A stretch of DNA of 64,000 nucleotides from Marinobacter daqiaonensis (GCF_900115285.1 NZ_FOYW01000004.1:107463-171462), one strand, 5' to 3'; positions 19,700 through 28,648 are shown, counted from the stretch's first letter. Notes: generated by a model from the sequence alone, not told the origin. Numbers and translations: made by a program.

Positions 19700-20841
19700 C
19701 GACGACCCAGGACGTGGCGATGATGGCCAGGGCCGTCCAGCTGGCCTGGCGTGGGCGCTATTCGACTCACCCCAATCCCAGGGTTGGTTGTGTCATCGCC
19801 CGTGGCGACCTGGTTCTGGGTGAGGGCTGGCATGAGCGGGCCGGTGAGGCCCACGCGGAAGTGCGGGCTCTCAGTCAGGCCGGCCCGGAAGCCCGGGGTG
19901 CGACCGCCTACGTGACGCTGGAGCCCTGCAGTCATTTCGGGCGTACACCACCGTGCTCCCGGGCCCTGATTGATGCCGGTGTTGCCCGCGTGGTGGTAGC
20001 GAGCGAGGATCCGAACCCCAGCGTCTCCGGTCGCGGTCTGCAGCAGTTGCGGGACGCCGGGATCCGTGTGACGGAGGGGGTGCTGAAGGATGAGGCGGCA
20101 AGGCTGAATCCCGGTTTTCTGAAGCGCATGCGCACGGGACGTCCCTGGGTGCGCCTGAAGATTGCTGCGAGCCTGGATGGCCGCACCGCAATGGCATCCG
20201 GAGAGAGCAAGTGGATCACCGGCCCTGAGTCCCGCGGTGACGTTCAGCGTTTGCGAGCCATGAGCGATGCCATCCTCACCGGCGTCAACACGGTGCTGGT
20301 GGATGACCCGTCTTTGACGATACGCCGTAATGAGCTGGGAGATATCGGCCAGGCAACCGAACCCTCCCGTCAGCCCCTGAGGGTGATCGCGGACCGGGAT
20401 GCCCGCACACCACCGACGGCAAAGATCCTGCAGGGCGGGGACGTCCAGCTGTTCTGCTCGTGCGAAGCCATGGCCACTGCGCCGGCACAGGATCTTGCCG
20501 CCCTGGGGGTTACCCTTAATGGCGTCGGTTGGCAGGACAGCGGGGTGAACCTGGAGCAGCTGCTGGACCGCCTGGGTGAGCTGGGTGTCAACGAGCTGCT
20601 GGTGGAAGCCGGCCCCACCCTGGCCGGCGGTTTTATTTTTGAGGGACTGGTTGACGAGCTCTGGCTCTACCAGGCGCCGGTGTTCCTGGGAAGCGAGGGT
20701 CGACCGACGGCCCGCCTGCCCTTCGATGAGATGCGCGAGAAAATCGAATGGCTGGTCACCGACAGGCGTCAGTTCGGTGTTGACACGCGTATGATCCTGA
20801 CACCAAGGGTGTTGACGCCGAACACGTCCGCCGGAGGCTGA
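19696..20841 (+). CDS. ribD: Bifunctional riboflavin deaminase/reductase RibD
   Basis: Deaminates and then reduces the pyrimidine intermediate of riboflavin synthesis. 381 aa. N-terminal zinc deaminase: HAEVRAL (about 55-61) supplies His and Glu, PCSHFGRTPPC (about 77-87) supplies the zinc cysteines. C-terminal reductase domain (about 152-365) with LKIAASLDGRTA and WITGPESR. ATG overlaps the nrdR stop (ATGA). Confidence 0.96.
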   Translation: MTTTQDVAMMARAVQLAWRGRYSTHPNPRVGCVIARGDLVLGEGWHERAGEAHAEVRALSQAGPEARGATAYVTLEPCSHFGRTPPCSRALIDAGVARVVVASEDPNPSVSGRGLQQLRDAGIRVTEGVLKDEAARLNPGFLKRMRTGRPWVRLKIAASLDGRTAMASGESKWITGPESRGDVQRLRAMSDAILTGVNTVLVDDPSLTIRRNELGDIGQATEPSRQPLRVIADRDARTPPTAKILQGGDVQLFCSCEAMATAPAQDLAALGVTLNGVGWQDSGVNLEQLLDRLGELGVNELLVEAGPTLAGGFIFEGLVDELWLYQAPVFLGSEGRPTARLPFDEMREKIEWLVTDRRQFGVDTRMILTPRVLTPNTSAGG

Positions 20842-20905
20842 GCCCCCGGCAAATGTATTTTCACCAAGGGGGCGCGGTGCGCTGACCCGGAGGTTGCTTA
20901 AGACT

Positions 20906-22024
20906 ATGGCACTGAATACTGTTGAAGAGATCATCGAGGATATCCGCCAGGGCAAGATGGTCATCCTGATGGATGACGAGGACCGTGAGAACGAGGGTGA
21001 CCTTGTCATGGCGGCGGAACATTGCACGGCCGAGTCCATCAATTTCATGGCCCGGTTTGGCAGGGGTCTCATCTGCATGCCGATGACCCGGGACCGTTGT
21101 GATCAGCTGGGCCTGTCGCTTATGGTGCAGAGCAACCATTCCGGCTTTGGCACCAAGTTTACCCTGTCCATCGAGGCCGCCGAGGGCGTGACCACGGGTA
21201 TCTCCGCGGCCGACCGGGCCAGGACGGTTCAGGCGGCGGTAGCTCGCAACGCCCGGGCTTCGGACCTGGTTCAGCCCGGTCACATCTTTCCTTTAATGGC
21301 GGACCCCGGAGGCGTTCTGAGCAGGGCCGGTCACACGGAAGCCTCCTGTGATCTGGCCGGGCTGGCCGGCTGCGAGCCTGCCGGGGTGATCTGCGAAATC
21401 ATGAACGATGACGGATCCATGGCCCGCCGGCCGGATCTCGAAAAGTTCGCGGAACAGCATGACCTCAAGATCGGCACGATTGCCGACCTGATTCACTATC
21501 GCACCCTGAACGAACGCACTATTGATTGCGTCGAACAGTATGATCTTGACACCGAATATGGTGTGTTCAATCTCCGCACCTACAAGGACAGTATCCAGGG
21601 TGGCACCCATCTGGCGCTGGTCATGGGGGAGATAAAAACCGACCAGCCGACGCTGGTCAGGGTGCACGTAACCGATACCCTCCGGGACCTGCTCGGCGCC
21701 CGTCGCAAGGACTCCCACAGCTGGCCGCTGCATCATGCCCTGGAGACAGTGGCGGAGGAAGGTAAGGGAGTCGTGGTGTTGCTCAACAGCGCCGAGGACA
21801 GCTACAACCTGGAAGACCGCATTCACGAGTTCTTCGGGGAAGGCCCCGCCAAGGCTGGTAAGGGGGGCAGCTCCGGAGTCTACTTTACCGTGGGCACCGG
21901 CTCCCAGATCCTGCGGGACTGCGGCGTGGGCAAAATGCGCCTGCTCAGCGCGCCGATCAAGTTTTCAGCCATTTCGGGGTTCGATCTGGAAGTGGTGGAG
22001 TATGTACCCTATACCGGTGACTGA
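20906..22024 (+). CDS. ribB: 3,4-dihydroxy-2-butanone-4-phosphate synthase with degenerate GTP cyclohydrolase II domain (RibBX type)
   Basis: The N-terminal half (about 1-200) is an intact DHBP synthase that makes the four-carbon riboflavin precursor: DDEDRENEGDL (about 25-35), MTRDRCDQLGL and AGHTEASCDLAGLAG. The C-terminal half (about 205-370) resembles GTP cyclohydrolase II but lacks its zinc cysteines: where the family has a Cys-rich ECLTGD...RCDCG segment, this protein reads HVTDTLRDLLGARRKDSH. It probably cannot hydrolyse GTP, as described for RibBX hybrids in other Gammaproteobacteria; a separate ribA is then needed elsewhere. ATG 20906 is preferred over TTG 20894, with GGAGG twelve bases upstream (long spacing). 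Confidence 0.9.
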   Translation: MALNTVEEIIEDIRQGKMVILMDDEDRENEGDLVMAAEHCTAESINFMARFGRGLICMPMTRDRCDQLGLSLMVQSNHSGFGTKFTLSIEAAEGVTTGISAADRARTVQAAVARNARASDLVQPGHIFPLMADPGGVLSRAGHTEASCDLAGLAGCEPAGVICEIMNDDGSMARRPDLEKFAEQHDLKIGTIADLIHYRTLNERTIDCVEQYDLDTEYGVFNLRTYKDSIQGGTHLALVMGEIKTDQPTLVRVHVTDTLRDLLGARRKDSHSWPLHHALETVAEEGKGVVVLLNSAEDSYNLEDRIHEFFGEGPAKAGKGGSSGVYFTVGTGSQILRDCGVGKMRLLSAPIKFSAISGFDLEVVEYVPYTGD

Positions 22025-22090
22025 CGCCAACGTCGTTACCAAAGCGGAATTCAACAGACACTCAGGCCCTGGGGCCCAATGGGAAAAAGA

Positions 22091-22567
22091 ATGAAAGACA
22101 TCAAGGTTATTGAAGGAGACTTTCGACAGTGCAGCGGCCGTTACGCCCTGGTAGTCGGACGTTTTAACGGTTTTGTGGTGGAGAGCCTGGTGGAAGGCGC
22201 CATTGACACCCTGCGCCGTCACGGGATTGCCGATGACGACATTACCCTGGTGCGGGTACCCGGAGCCTATGAAATGCCACTGGCGGTCAAGCGTGTCGCG
22301 GAGACGGGCAATTTCGACGCCATCATTGCCCTGGGAGCTGTGATCCGTGGCGGCACCCCCCATTTTGAATACGTCGCCGGTGAAGCGTCCAGTGGTCTGG
22401 GTGCGGTGAGCCTGGAAACCGATGTTCCGGTAACGTTCGGTGTGCTGACCGTGGATTCCATCGAGCAGGCCATCGAACGCTCCGGTACCAAGGCCGGCAA
22501 CAAGGGCGCGGAAGCCGCCATCACCGCGCTGGAAATGGTCAGCCTGTTCAACAAGCTGGGTGGGTGA
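22091..22567 (+). CDS. ribH: 6,7-dimethyl-8-ribityllumazine synthase
   Basis: Condenses DHBP with the ribitylaminopyrimidine to give lumazine, the penultimate step to riboflavin. 158 aa from ATG 22091; ATG 22079 is also in frame. Substrate-binding segments are VVGRFNGFVVESL (about 20-32), VPGAYEMPLAVK (about 57-68), IALGAVIRGGTPHFEYV (about 79-95) and FGVLTVDS (about 117). Its stop overlaps the nusB start. Confidence 0.96.
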   Translation: MKDIKVIEGDFRQCSGRYALVVGRFNGFVVESLVEGAIDTLRRHGIADDDITLVRVPGAYEMPLAVKRVAETGNFDAIIALGAVIRGGTPHFEYVAGEASSGLGAVSLETDVPVTFGVLTVDSIEQAIERSGTKAGNKGAEAAITALEMVSLFNKLGG

Positions 22568-23049
22568 TGAGCGAGCAGGACACCACAATTCCCGGCCCTG
22601 CAACGCCAGGCCAGCCGAAAGCCGGTGACCGTCGACGGGCCCGGATTCTGGCGCTGCAGGCCCTCTACCACCGGCATTTCAGCAAGAGCCCGATCAATGA
22701 TATCGAGGCAGAGTTCATGGTTGATAATGACATGAGCAAGGTTGATACAGCCTTCTTCCGCGACCTGATCCGTGGTGTTCACCGGGAACAGCGCGACCTT
22801 GATAAACTGATCGAACCGCTGCTGGACCGTCCCCTGGACGAGGTGGACCCCATTGAACTGGCCATTGTCCGCCTGGGGACCTACGAGCTGAAACACCGGA
22901 TTGATGTCCCGTACCGTGTGGTCATCAATGAAGGTATTGAGCTTGCCAAACGTTTCGGCGGTACTGAAGGGCACAAGTTCGTCAACAGCCTGCTGGACAA
23001 GCTGAGCCAGCGCCTGCGCATGGCTGAAACCCGTCATCGCCAGGGGTGA
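22567..23049 (+). CDS. nusB: NusB, transcription antitermination factor
   Basis: Binds boxA RNA with S10 (NusE) to support rRNA antitermination. 160 aa; all-helical NusB fold with RRRARILALQALYH near residue 20, FFRDLIRGVH, DRPLDEVDPIELAIVRLGTYEL and PYRVVINEGIELAKRFGG. ATG 22567 overlaps the ribH TGA. A boxA it could bind is present in the rrn leader at the right end of this window. Confidence 0.97.
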   Translation: MSEQDTTIPGPATPGQPKAGDRRRARILALQALYHRHFSKSPINDIEAEFMVDNDMSKVDTAFFRDLIRGVHREQRDLDKLIEPLLDRPLDEVDPIELAIVRLGTYELKHRIDVPYRVVINEGIELAKRFGGTEGHKFVNSLLDKLSQRLRMAETRHRQG

Positions 23050-23059
23050 CAGTATCCCG

Positions 23060-24031
23060 ATGGGTGAGTTTGAGCTGATTGAGAGGCTGTTCCGCCCCCT
23101 GGCAGAAGATACATGGCGCGAAGGAGTTCAGCTTGGCCCCGGCGACGACTGCGCCATTCAGCGGGTGCCGGAGGGTCACGATCTGGTCTTCTCGGTGGAT
23201 ACCCTGGTCGAGGGCATTCACTTTCCCACCGCATACGATCCGGCCAGGTTGGGGTGGCGAGCGCTGGCGGTTGCTGTCAGTGACCTCGCGGCAATGGGTG
23301 CGGATCCAGTCTGCTATACCCTGGCAATGACACTCCCCGAAGCCGACGAGAGCTGGGCAAGAGGGCTTGTTTCGGGACTCGCGGAGGCTTCCCGGTCGTT
23401 TGGTGTCGCCCTGGCAGGGGGCGATATAACCCGGGGCCCATTGACGTTAACACTTCAGGTTCACGGCACGGTGCCTCGGGATCAGGCAATCCGGCGCAGT
23501 GGGGCGCGGCCCGGGGACCTGGTGGCGGTCAGCGGGCCCCTGGGGGGAGCGGCCGCGGCACTGCCCTGGCTTGATCAGGTTCATCCGCCGGCATCTGCGG
23601 CGCCCTCCCTGATCTGTTACCACCGCCCGCGGCCCCGTTGCGATCTGGGACATGGATTGCGAGGGTTGGCCAGTGCCGCCATCGATATATCCGACGGGCT
23701 GGTTGCGGATCTTGGTCATATTCTGAAGGCATCCGGAGTCGGTGCCAGACTCGAGCTGGACCGGATTCCCTTGGCGCCGGCTCCCGAAGGCACGGATACC
23801 CGGGCGATGCGGGCCCACGCACTCTACGGTGGGGATGATTACGAGCTTTGCGTGACTCTGTCCCCGTCCGCTCTCACTGGTCTGTCCAAGGATATTGCAG
23901 GGACACTGACGGTTATCGGAACTATTACGGCGGTGACGGAGTACAGGCTCCTCCATCCGGATGGCTCCGAGGAGGCCGTCCGGGGCGCGGGTGGCTATGA
24001 TCATTTCGGCGCGGGGCAGGGGTCTCTGTAA
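23060..24031 (+). CDS. thiL: Thiamine-monophosphate kinase
   Basis: Phosphorylates thiamine monophosphate to thiamine diphosphate. 323 aa, PurM-like fold: LGPGDDCAI (about 26-34) binds metal-ATP, FSVDTLVEGIHF (about 46-57), LAVAVSDLAAMGA (about 70), GGDITRGP (about 118) and AIDISDGL (about 209) follow. Eleven bases after nusB. In many relatives pgpA follows; here an oppositely oriented small gene does. Confidence 0.96.
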   Translation: MGEFELIERLFRPLAEDTWREGVQLGPGDDCAIQRVPEGHDLVFSVDTLVEGIHFPTAYDPARLGWRALAVAVSDLAAMGADPVCYTLAMTLPEADESWARGLVSGLAEASRSFGVALAGGDITRGPLTLTLQVHGTVPRDQAIRRSGARPGDLVAVSGPLGGAAAALPWLDQVHPPASAAPSLICYHRPRPRCDLGHGLRGLASAAIDISDGLVADLGHILKASGVGARLELDRIPLAPAPEGTDTRAMRAHALYGGDDYELCVTLSPSALTGLSKDIAGTLTVIGTITAVTEYRLLHPDGSEEAVRGAGGYDHFGAGQGSL

Positions 24032-24136
24032 AAGTCCCCGAAACAGGAAGGTGCCCTTAAGGCGCCAGGTTGAGAGCAGGGCAAGAGCCGCTTCCAGTCA
24101 TTGGTCCCTTGTGGACCGGTTATCGGGTCGATACCG

Positions 24137-24349
24137 TCAATGCACCCGGGTATCCCGGGTTTCGTGGGGCAGCAGCCTGGTAACGTGCAGAAAACGCTTG
24201 AGGCCGATTTCGGCCCGCTCTCGGGTTGCGAATGGGCCGCTGTCAAATCCTTCCCTCGTGGTGAAATACCACTTCCCACCTACGCAGAAAAAGCGACTGC
24301 TACGGAAAGGCGTCGGACGGGTCTCGCCGGCGCGGGCACTGGGATTCAT
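24137..24349 (-). CDS. Small DUF6316-like protein
   Basis: 70-aa basic/aromatic protein. The central RSSRFFCVGGKWYFTTREG followed by GPFATRERAE resembles the short proteins grouped as DUF6316 (from memory, not searched). A perfect AGGAGG lies five bases before ATG 24349 (and two bases before ATG 24352), strong support for real translation. Function unknown. It is convergent with thiL and divergent from the lipoprotein gene at 24647. No signal peptide or membrane segment. Confidence 0.75.
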   Translation of the reverse strand: MNPSARAGETRPTPFRSSRFFCVGGKWYFTTREGFDSGPFATRERAEIGLKRFLHVTRLLPHETRDTRVH

Positions 24350-24646
24350 CATTACCTCCTACTACCTGACTGTGGGCTCATGGGGCTGCGCCTGATGTGA
24401 CGGCCTGTTTGTGACCGGGTTGGCTGACAATTGCGGAAAAAGCAGGTCAGAGGCGTATGGGTTAAAAATAATACAATTTCGGCCAAATTCAACACTTTTT
24501 TACATTTGCCTGGGTGGCTGTTTGCCCCCGGAAGACTTGCGTGGTCCGCGGGCAGTCGTCAGAATGCGGTCTGGCCGGCCCCCGGAGCCTCCCTGAAGCT
24601 CTCGTGGCCCTGTGCACATTATCCGCCGCCTATGGAGAGTGACCAA
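24350..24646. other. Divergent promoter region between the DUF6316-like and lipoprotein genes
   Basis: No gene is supported. The centre (about 24460-24510) is AT-rich with TACAAT at 24472-24477, a possible -10 box toward the right. No strong -35 is seen. This AT-rich patch contrasts with the surrounding GC-rich sequence. Confidence 0.4.
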
Positions 24647-25345
24647 ATGCGAGCAAGCAACATAAAGGCCCCCCGACTGCTTCTGGCCGCCCTGGCCCTG
24701 GTGTTTGTGGCCGGGTGCAGCAGCAACGGTTTGACCCGCATCAAGACATGGGACGGGGAGGCAGTGGCTGAGCCTGCGGTGCTGAAAGCGCCGTCAACCA
24801 TCAAGGTCAAGCAGGTAAACGGCAAGCGTACCGGTAACTTCCTGGTTGAGGATCTGGCGCTTGATTACGAGTTGCGACCCGGCCCGAACACGGTCGTCTT
24901 TACCTACAAGACCATCTGGGCCAAGTCCGGCGTGATTCGGGCAGGCGAGTCGAGCGTCCATGTGGTGGAGACCCGACCCCAGCAGGTGGTATTCGATGCG
25001 CAGCCGGGCGAGGTATACCGTTTTGACCTGCCTGAGTTGCGCAAGCGCAGCGAAGCGACGGAATTCGCCGAGAACTTTTCCGCTGCCGTGGTGGCGGATG
25101 ATGGCGAGCGGGTAGCAAGATCGGAGCCTTATCGTGGCCAATCCGAGAATACGGCCACGGTATCCCGTTCTCCGTCATCGTCGGACCAGGAGCAGTCTTC
25201 CGTTGCGCCGGCAGCACAGGCGCCCGGTGTTTCCACTGGTGAAAGTCCTGGCTCCCGGGTCGACACCCTGGAAGCGCTCAAAGTTCTGTGGGAGCGAGCC
25301 AGTGGAGATGAAAAGCGGGAATTTCTGCGCTGGGCGTTTGATTAG
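24647..25345 (+). CDS. DUF2057-type (YccT-like) lipoprotein
   Basis: 232-aa predicted lipoprotein: signal peptide with lipobox VAGC (Cys near residue 25), then a beta-rich domain whose APSTIKVKQVNG, LRPGPNTVVFTYK and GEVYRFDLPEL match the pattern of DUF2057 proteins (remembered pattern, not searched). A low-complexity Ser/Gln/Pro segment (about 160-205) precedes a C-terminal helix with LKVLWERASGDEKREFLRW. ATG 24647 has GGAGAG seven bases upstream. Function unknown; likely periplasmic. The last four bases overlap the convergent LysR gene. Confidence 0.75.
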   Translation: MRASNIKAPRLLLAALALVFVAGCSSNGLTRIKTWDGEAVAEPAVLKAPSTIKVKQVNGKRTGNFLVEDLALDYELRPGPNTVVFTYKTIWAKSGVIRAGESSVHVVETRPQQVVFDAQPGEVYRFDLPELRKRSEATEFAENFSAAVVADDGERVARSEPYRGQSENTATVSRSPSSSDQEQSSVAPAAQAPGVSTGESPGSRVDTLEALKVLWERASGDEKREFLRWAFD

Positions 25346-26262
25346 GCGTCTTCGATATCCAGCCAGTCCTGAAAGAGTTCGGGCTGGCTGAGCCTTTCCC
25401 AGAACCACAGCAAAGCCTTGCCCTGATCTTCACTGTGACGGGCAAGGTGAACCGCCATGGGCTCTCTTGGAGTATCAACACCCAGTTCCACCAGCTGGCC
25501 CTTCTCCAGCTGATGTCGGATCCGGTGCCTGGGCAGCCAGCCCACCCCCAGGCCAGCTTCCTGAAGAGCGATTTTCTGGGCCATGCCGGACACAGTGAGG
25601 GTCTGCTGGCGTCGGAATATGCCGGCGCTTCCCGCAGGCAGACGTCTGGAACTATCCGCCGCGACGGCGGCAGGGTAGCGGGCAATGTCCTGTTCAGTCA
25701 GCAAATGATCGCACCGGGTGAGGGGGTGATCGGGGCTGACCGCAAATGCCCAGACCACCTTGCCAAGCTTCCTGGTTGAGAATGAGCCCGCCGGCCGGCT
25801 GATCTGGTCCGCTCCCACCGCCAGATCGACCCGCCGGCTCTGAAGCGCGTCCCAGGTCCCCGCAAACACTTCCTCCACAAGTTGCACCTCTACCGGAATG
25901 CCCAGTTCGTAGAACTGCCGGATGGCCGGGAACATTACCTCCGCCGGTAATAACGAATTGAAGCCGATCTTCAGGCGGGTTTCCCATCCCTGGGCTACCT
26001 GTCGGGTGGTGTGGGCCAGGGCCTCGGTGGCCTCCAGCAACGCCCGCCCCTCCTTGAGCAAGTATCGACCAGCTGGTGTCAGAGTGGCCCGGTGACCGCT
26101 GCGGTCAAAGATCTCGACCCCAAGGTCTTCTTCCAGCTTCTGGATGGTGTAGCTGATAGCGGAGGGCACCCGGAACAGCTCACTTGCCGCTCCGGCGAAG
26201 CTGCCCCTGCGCTCGATGGCATCCAGAACCTTTAACGCGTCGACGGTAATGGCTGTGTGCAT
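25342..26262 (-). CDS. LysR-family transcriptional regulator (YhaJ/DhcR-like)
   Basis: 306 aa. N-terminal winged helix (about 5-65) with RGSFAGAASELFRVPSAISYT, then a LysR substrate-binding domain (about 92-300). It is transcribed away from a glutathionyl-hydroquinone reductase gene. In E. coli yqjG lies near the LysR gene yhaJ, so control of the neighbouring reductase by a quinone-like or aromatic signal is a reasonable inference. The effector is unknown. The shared intergenic region holds a large palindromic element. Confidence 0.88.
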   Translation of the reverse strand: MHTAITVDALKVLDAIERRGSFAGAASELFRVPSAISYTIQKLEEDLGVEIFDRSGHRATLTPAGRYLLKEGRALLEATEALAHTTRQVAQGWETRLKIGFNSLLPAEVMFPAIRQFYELGIPVEVQLVEEVFAGTWDALQSRRVDLAVGADQISRPAGSFSTRKLGKVVWAFAVSPDHPLTRCDHLLTEQDIARYPAAVAADSSRRLPAGSAGIFRRQQTLTVSGMAQKIALQEAGLGVGWLPRHRIRHQLEKGQLVELGVDTPREPMAVHLARHSEDQGKALLWFWERLSQPELFQDWLDIEDA

Positions 26263-26354
26263 GTTCGAATTATCTGAAGGTGATGGCCAGAATTGATTGC
26301 TTGTGAGGTTAGCAGCCGGCTGGGTAGTCTGTCCTCAGGGTAGAACATTTATTT

Positions 26355-26515
26355 GCCACGGAATCCACGGAAGGACACGGAAAAGAAAACTGAAAACCAC
26401 TGGCGGCGGACAAGCACGAACAAAAAGACAGAAAGATCTTTTTTATTTGTCCGTGCCTTCCGTGGCTGGTCGTTTGGCTTTATTTTTTTCCGTGTCCTTC
26501 CGTGGATTCCGTGGC
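26355..26515. repeat. 161-bp palindromic (MITE-like) element with 30-bp perfect arms
   Basis: The left arm (26355-26384, starting GCCACGGAATCCACGGAAGG) is the exact reverse complement of the right arm (26486-26515). Inside are further inverted pairs: GGACAA with TTGTCC and AAAAAGA with TCTTTTT around an AAAGATCTTT centre. Arm sequence is itself iterative (CCACGGA/GGACACGGA). No transposase and no clear target duplication. It ends five bases before the AAGGAG ribosome site of the next gene. Confidence 0.9.
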
Positions 26516-26532
26516 TAGAAAAGGAGTCAACG

Positions 26533-27519
26533 ATGGGCCTTCTGATCGACGGCAAATGGCACGACCAGTGGTATGACACCGACAGGACCGGCGGCAGGTT
26601 CGAGCGGGAATCGGCGCGGTTTCGTAACTGGGTGACCACTGACGGCTCCCCCGGGCCGGATGGGGATGGGGGCTTTGAAGCTGAGTCCGGGCGTTATCAT
26701 CTGTATGTGTCCAAGGCCTGCCCGTGGGCGCACCGGACTCTTGTTTTTCGCAAACTCAAAGGGTTGGAGGAGCACGTATCCGTATCGGTGGTGCATCCGG
26801 ATATGCTGGATAATGGCTGGGAATTTCGGCCCGACGATGAGCAGCACCGTGACCATGTGAACAACGCACGTTTCCTGCACGAAATCTATACCCGGGCCGC
26901 ACCGGATTATACGGGGAGGGTGACGGTGCCCACGTTGTGGGACAAGAAGCGGGAGACTATTGTCAGCAACGAATCGGCGGAAATTATCCGCATGTTCAAC
27001 TCGGCGTTTAACACTCTCGAAGGCGTACGGAGCGATCTTGATTTCTACCCCGAACCACTCCGTGATGAGATCGACGAGGTAAATGAGCGGGTGTACCACA
27101 CGGTAAATAACGGCGTCTATAAGTCCGGTTTTGCCACTGCCCAGGACAAGTATGAAGAGGCCTACAGCGCTCTGTTTGATTCGCTGGATTGGCTGGAGGA
27201 GCGGCTCGCGGGCCAGCGTTACCTGGTGGGCGGCCAGCTGACCGAAGCCGATTGGCGGCTTTTTACAACCCTGGTCCGTTTCGACGCCGTGTATTTCAGC
27301 CACTTCAAATGCAATCGCCAGCGTATCGAGGATTTTCCGCGCCTGTCGGGGTATGTGCGGGATCTGTATCAGGTGCCGGGCGTGGCGGAGACCGTGGATA
27401 TTGGTCAGATCAAGCGTCATTACTACGTCAGTCAGACTACGATCAATCCGACACAGATCGTTCCTGTAGGGCCGGTGCTGGACTTTGATCGGGCTCATGG
27501 GCGCGAACGATTGGGTTAG
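26533..27519 (+). CDS. yqjG: Glutathionyl-hydroquinone reductase (Xi-class glutathione transferase)
   Basis: Reduces glutathionyl-hydroquinones to hydroquinones with glutathione; cytoplasmic. 328 aa from ATG 26533 with AAGGAG seven bases upstream; upstream in-frame codons belong to the palindromic repeat. Catalytic motif SKACPWAHRT (about 61-70) provides the nucleophilic Cys. The N-terminal thioredoxin fold also has YTGRVTVPTLWDK and SNESAEIIRMFN; the C-terminal helical domain has GQLTEADWRLFTTLVRFD and PGVAETV. Paired with the divergent LysR gene. Confidence 0.93.
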   Translation: MGLLIDGKWHDQWYDTDRTGGRFERESARFRNWVTTDGSPGPDGDGGFEAESGRYHLYVSKACPWAHRTLVFRKLKGLEEHVSVSVVHPDMLDNGWEFRPDDEQHRDHVNNARFLHEIYTRAAPDYTGRVTVPTLWDKKRETIVSNESAEIIRMFNSAFNTLEGVRSDLDFYPEPLRDEIDEVNERVYHTVNNGVYKSGFATAQDKYEEAYSALFDSLDWLEERLAGQRYLVGGQLTEADWRLFTTLVRFDAVYFSHFKCNRQRIEDFPRLSGYVRDLYQVPGVAETVDIGQIKRHYYVSQTTINPTQIVPVGPVLDFDRAHGRERLG

Positions 27520-27588
27520 ATGTTGCTTGCCGCAGCCTTGTTGCCTTGCGGGCTGACTGCGGGGTGGGGTTGGTTTCTCCGCCGCGAT

Positions 27589-28557
27589 TCAACTAACCCG
27601 CTCTACAGCGATTTCAGTCAGCATTTCAAGTGCAGACGCGTGAGGTGAAGAGGGGAGAGTTTTCAGGCAATCACTTGCCAGCGCTGCCTGCTCCCGGGCC
27701 TTCGCCATCGTGTATTCAAGTGCTCCGGATTCGTTGACAACCCTGAGGATCGCCGGAAGGTCATCCAGGCCACCCTTGCGAATGGCGCTGCGGATCAACT
27801 GGCGGTTTTCCTCCGAGCTGTTGGCCATTGCGTGAATAAGGGGAAGGGTGGGCTTGCCTTCGGCCAGGTCATCGCCCACATTCTTCCCCATGGCGTCCGC
27901 GTCGCCGGTGTAATCCAGGGCGTCGTCCACCAGCTGGAAAGCAAGGCCAAGATGCTTGCCGTAGTTCTTGAGTGCCTGCTCCTGCTCGGTGCTGGCCCCG
28001 GCGAGCAGGGCGCCCGTATGGGAGGCGGCCTCGAACAGCATGGCGGTTTTGTTGTGGATGACCTCCATATACTGGTCCTCGCCCACATCCGGATTCTTCA
28101 CGTTCATCAACTGCTGAACCTCGCCCTCGGCAATAACCGCTGTCGCGCGGGAGAGTACTTCCATGATCGGCAGGCTGTTCAGTTCAACCATCATTTCAAA
28201 AGCGCGGGCATAGAGGAAATCACCTACCAGCACGCTCGGTGCGTTGCCCCAGCGGGCGTTGGCGGTACTGCGCCCCCGGCGAAGGTCGGATGTATCCACC
28301 ACGTCATCGTGGAGCAGGGTGGCCGTGTGCAGGAACTCGATTACCGCGGCCAGCTTCAGGTGATCGTCACGGTCGTAACCGATTGCCTGGCTGGAGAGGA
28401 GAACCAGCAATGGTCTCAGTCGCTTACCACCGCTCTCGATGATGTATTGGGCGATCTTTTCCACCAGTGGAACGTCTGAGGACAGCCGCTCGATGATCAG
28501 GTCGTTGACGCGGGCGAAGTCTTCCGCGACGGTATCTTGTATGCGCTGGGCAGTCAT
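27589..28557 (-). CDS. ispB: Octaprenyl (polyprenyl) diphosphate synthase
   Basis: Elongates FPP with IPP to the side chain of ubiquinone. 322 aa from ATG at 28557; an in-frame start at 28614 would add 19 residues not typical of the family. First Asp-rich motif LLHDDVVD (about 82-89), second DDALDYTGD (about 209-217), and GGKRLRPLLVLL (about 42-53). Divergent from rplU as in E. coli. Confidence 0.96.
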   Translation of the reverse strand: MTAQRIQDTVAEDFARVNDLIIERLSSDVPLVEKIAQYIIESGGKRLRPLLVLLSSQAIGYDRDDHLKLAAVIEFLHTATLLHDDVVDTSDLRRGRSTANARWGNAPSVLVGDFLYARAFEMMVELNSLPIMEVLSRATAVIAEGEVQQLMNVKNPDVGEDQYMEVIHNKTAMLFEAASHTGALLAGASTEQEQALKNYGKHLGLAFQLVDDALDYTGDADAMGKNVGDDLAEGKPTLPLIHAMANSSEENRQLIRSAIRKGGLDDLPAILRVVNESGALEYTMAKAREQAALASDCLKTLPSSPHASALEMLTEIAVERVS

Positions 28558-28648
28558 GCGGCTGTCCGGTCCCCTGAGTGTGGTGTCGCTGGTAAAGAAG
28601 GAAGGTCGCGGCAATGCTAGGTATTGCTGCGACCAGTGTCAACTTGGC

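Noticed and set aside
20842..20905. FMN riboswitch before ribB
   Set aside because: Only 64 bases with one 6-bp stem; too short for an RFN element.
19576..21078. 500-codon minus-strand frame over nrdR-ribD-ribB
   Set aside because: Antisense to three well-identified genes; no domain seen.
26297..26639. Short frames on both strands at the palindromic element as genes
   Set aside because: They translate the inverted repeat itself (PRNPRKDTE / FRGFRG type peptides) and lack ribosome sites.
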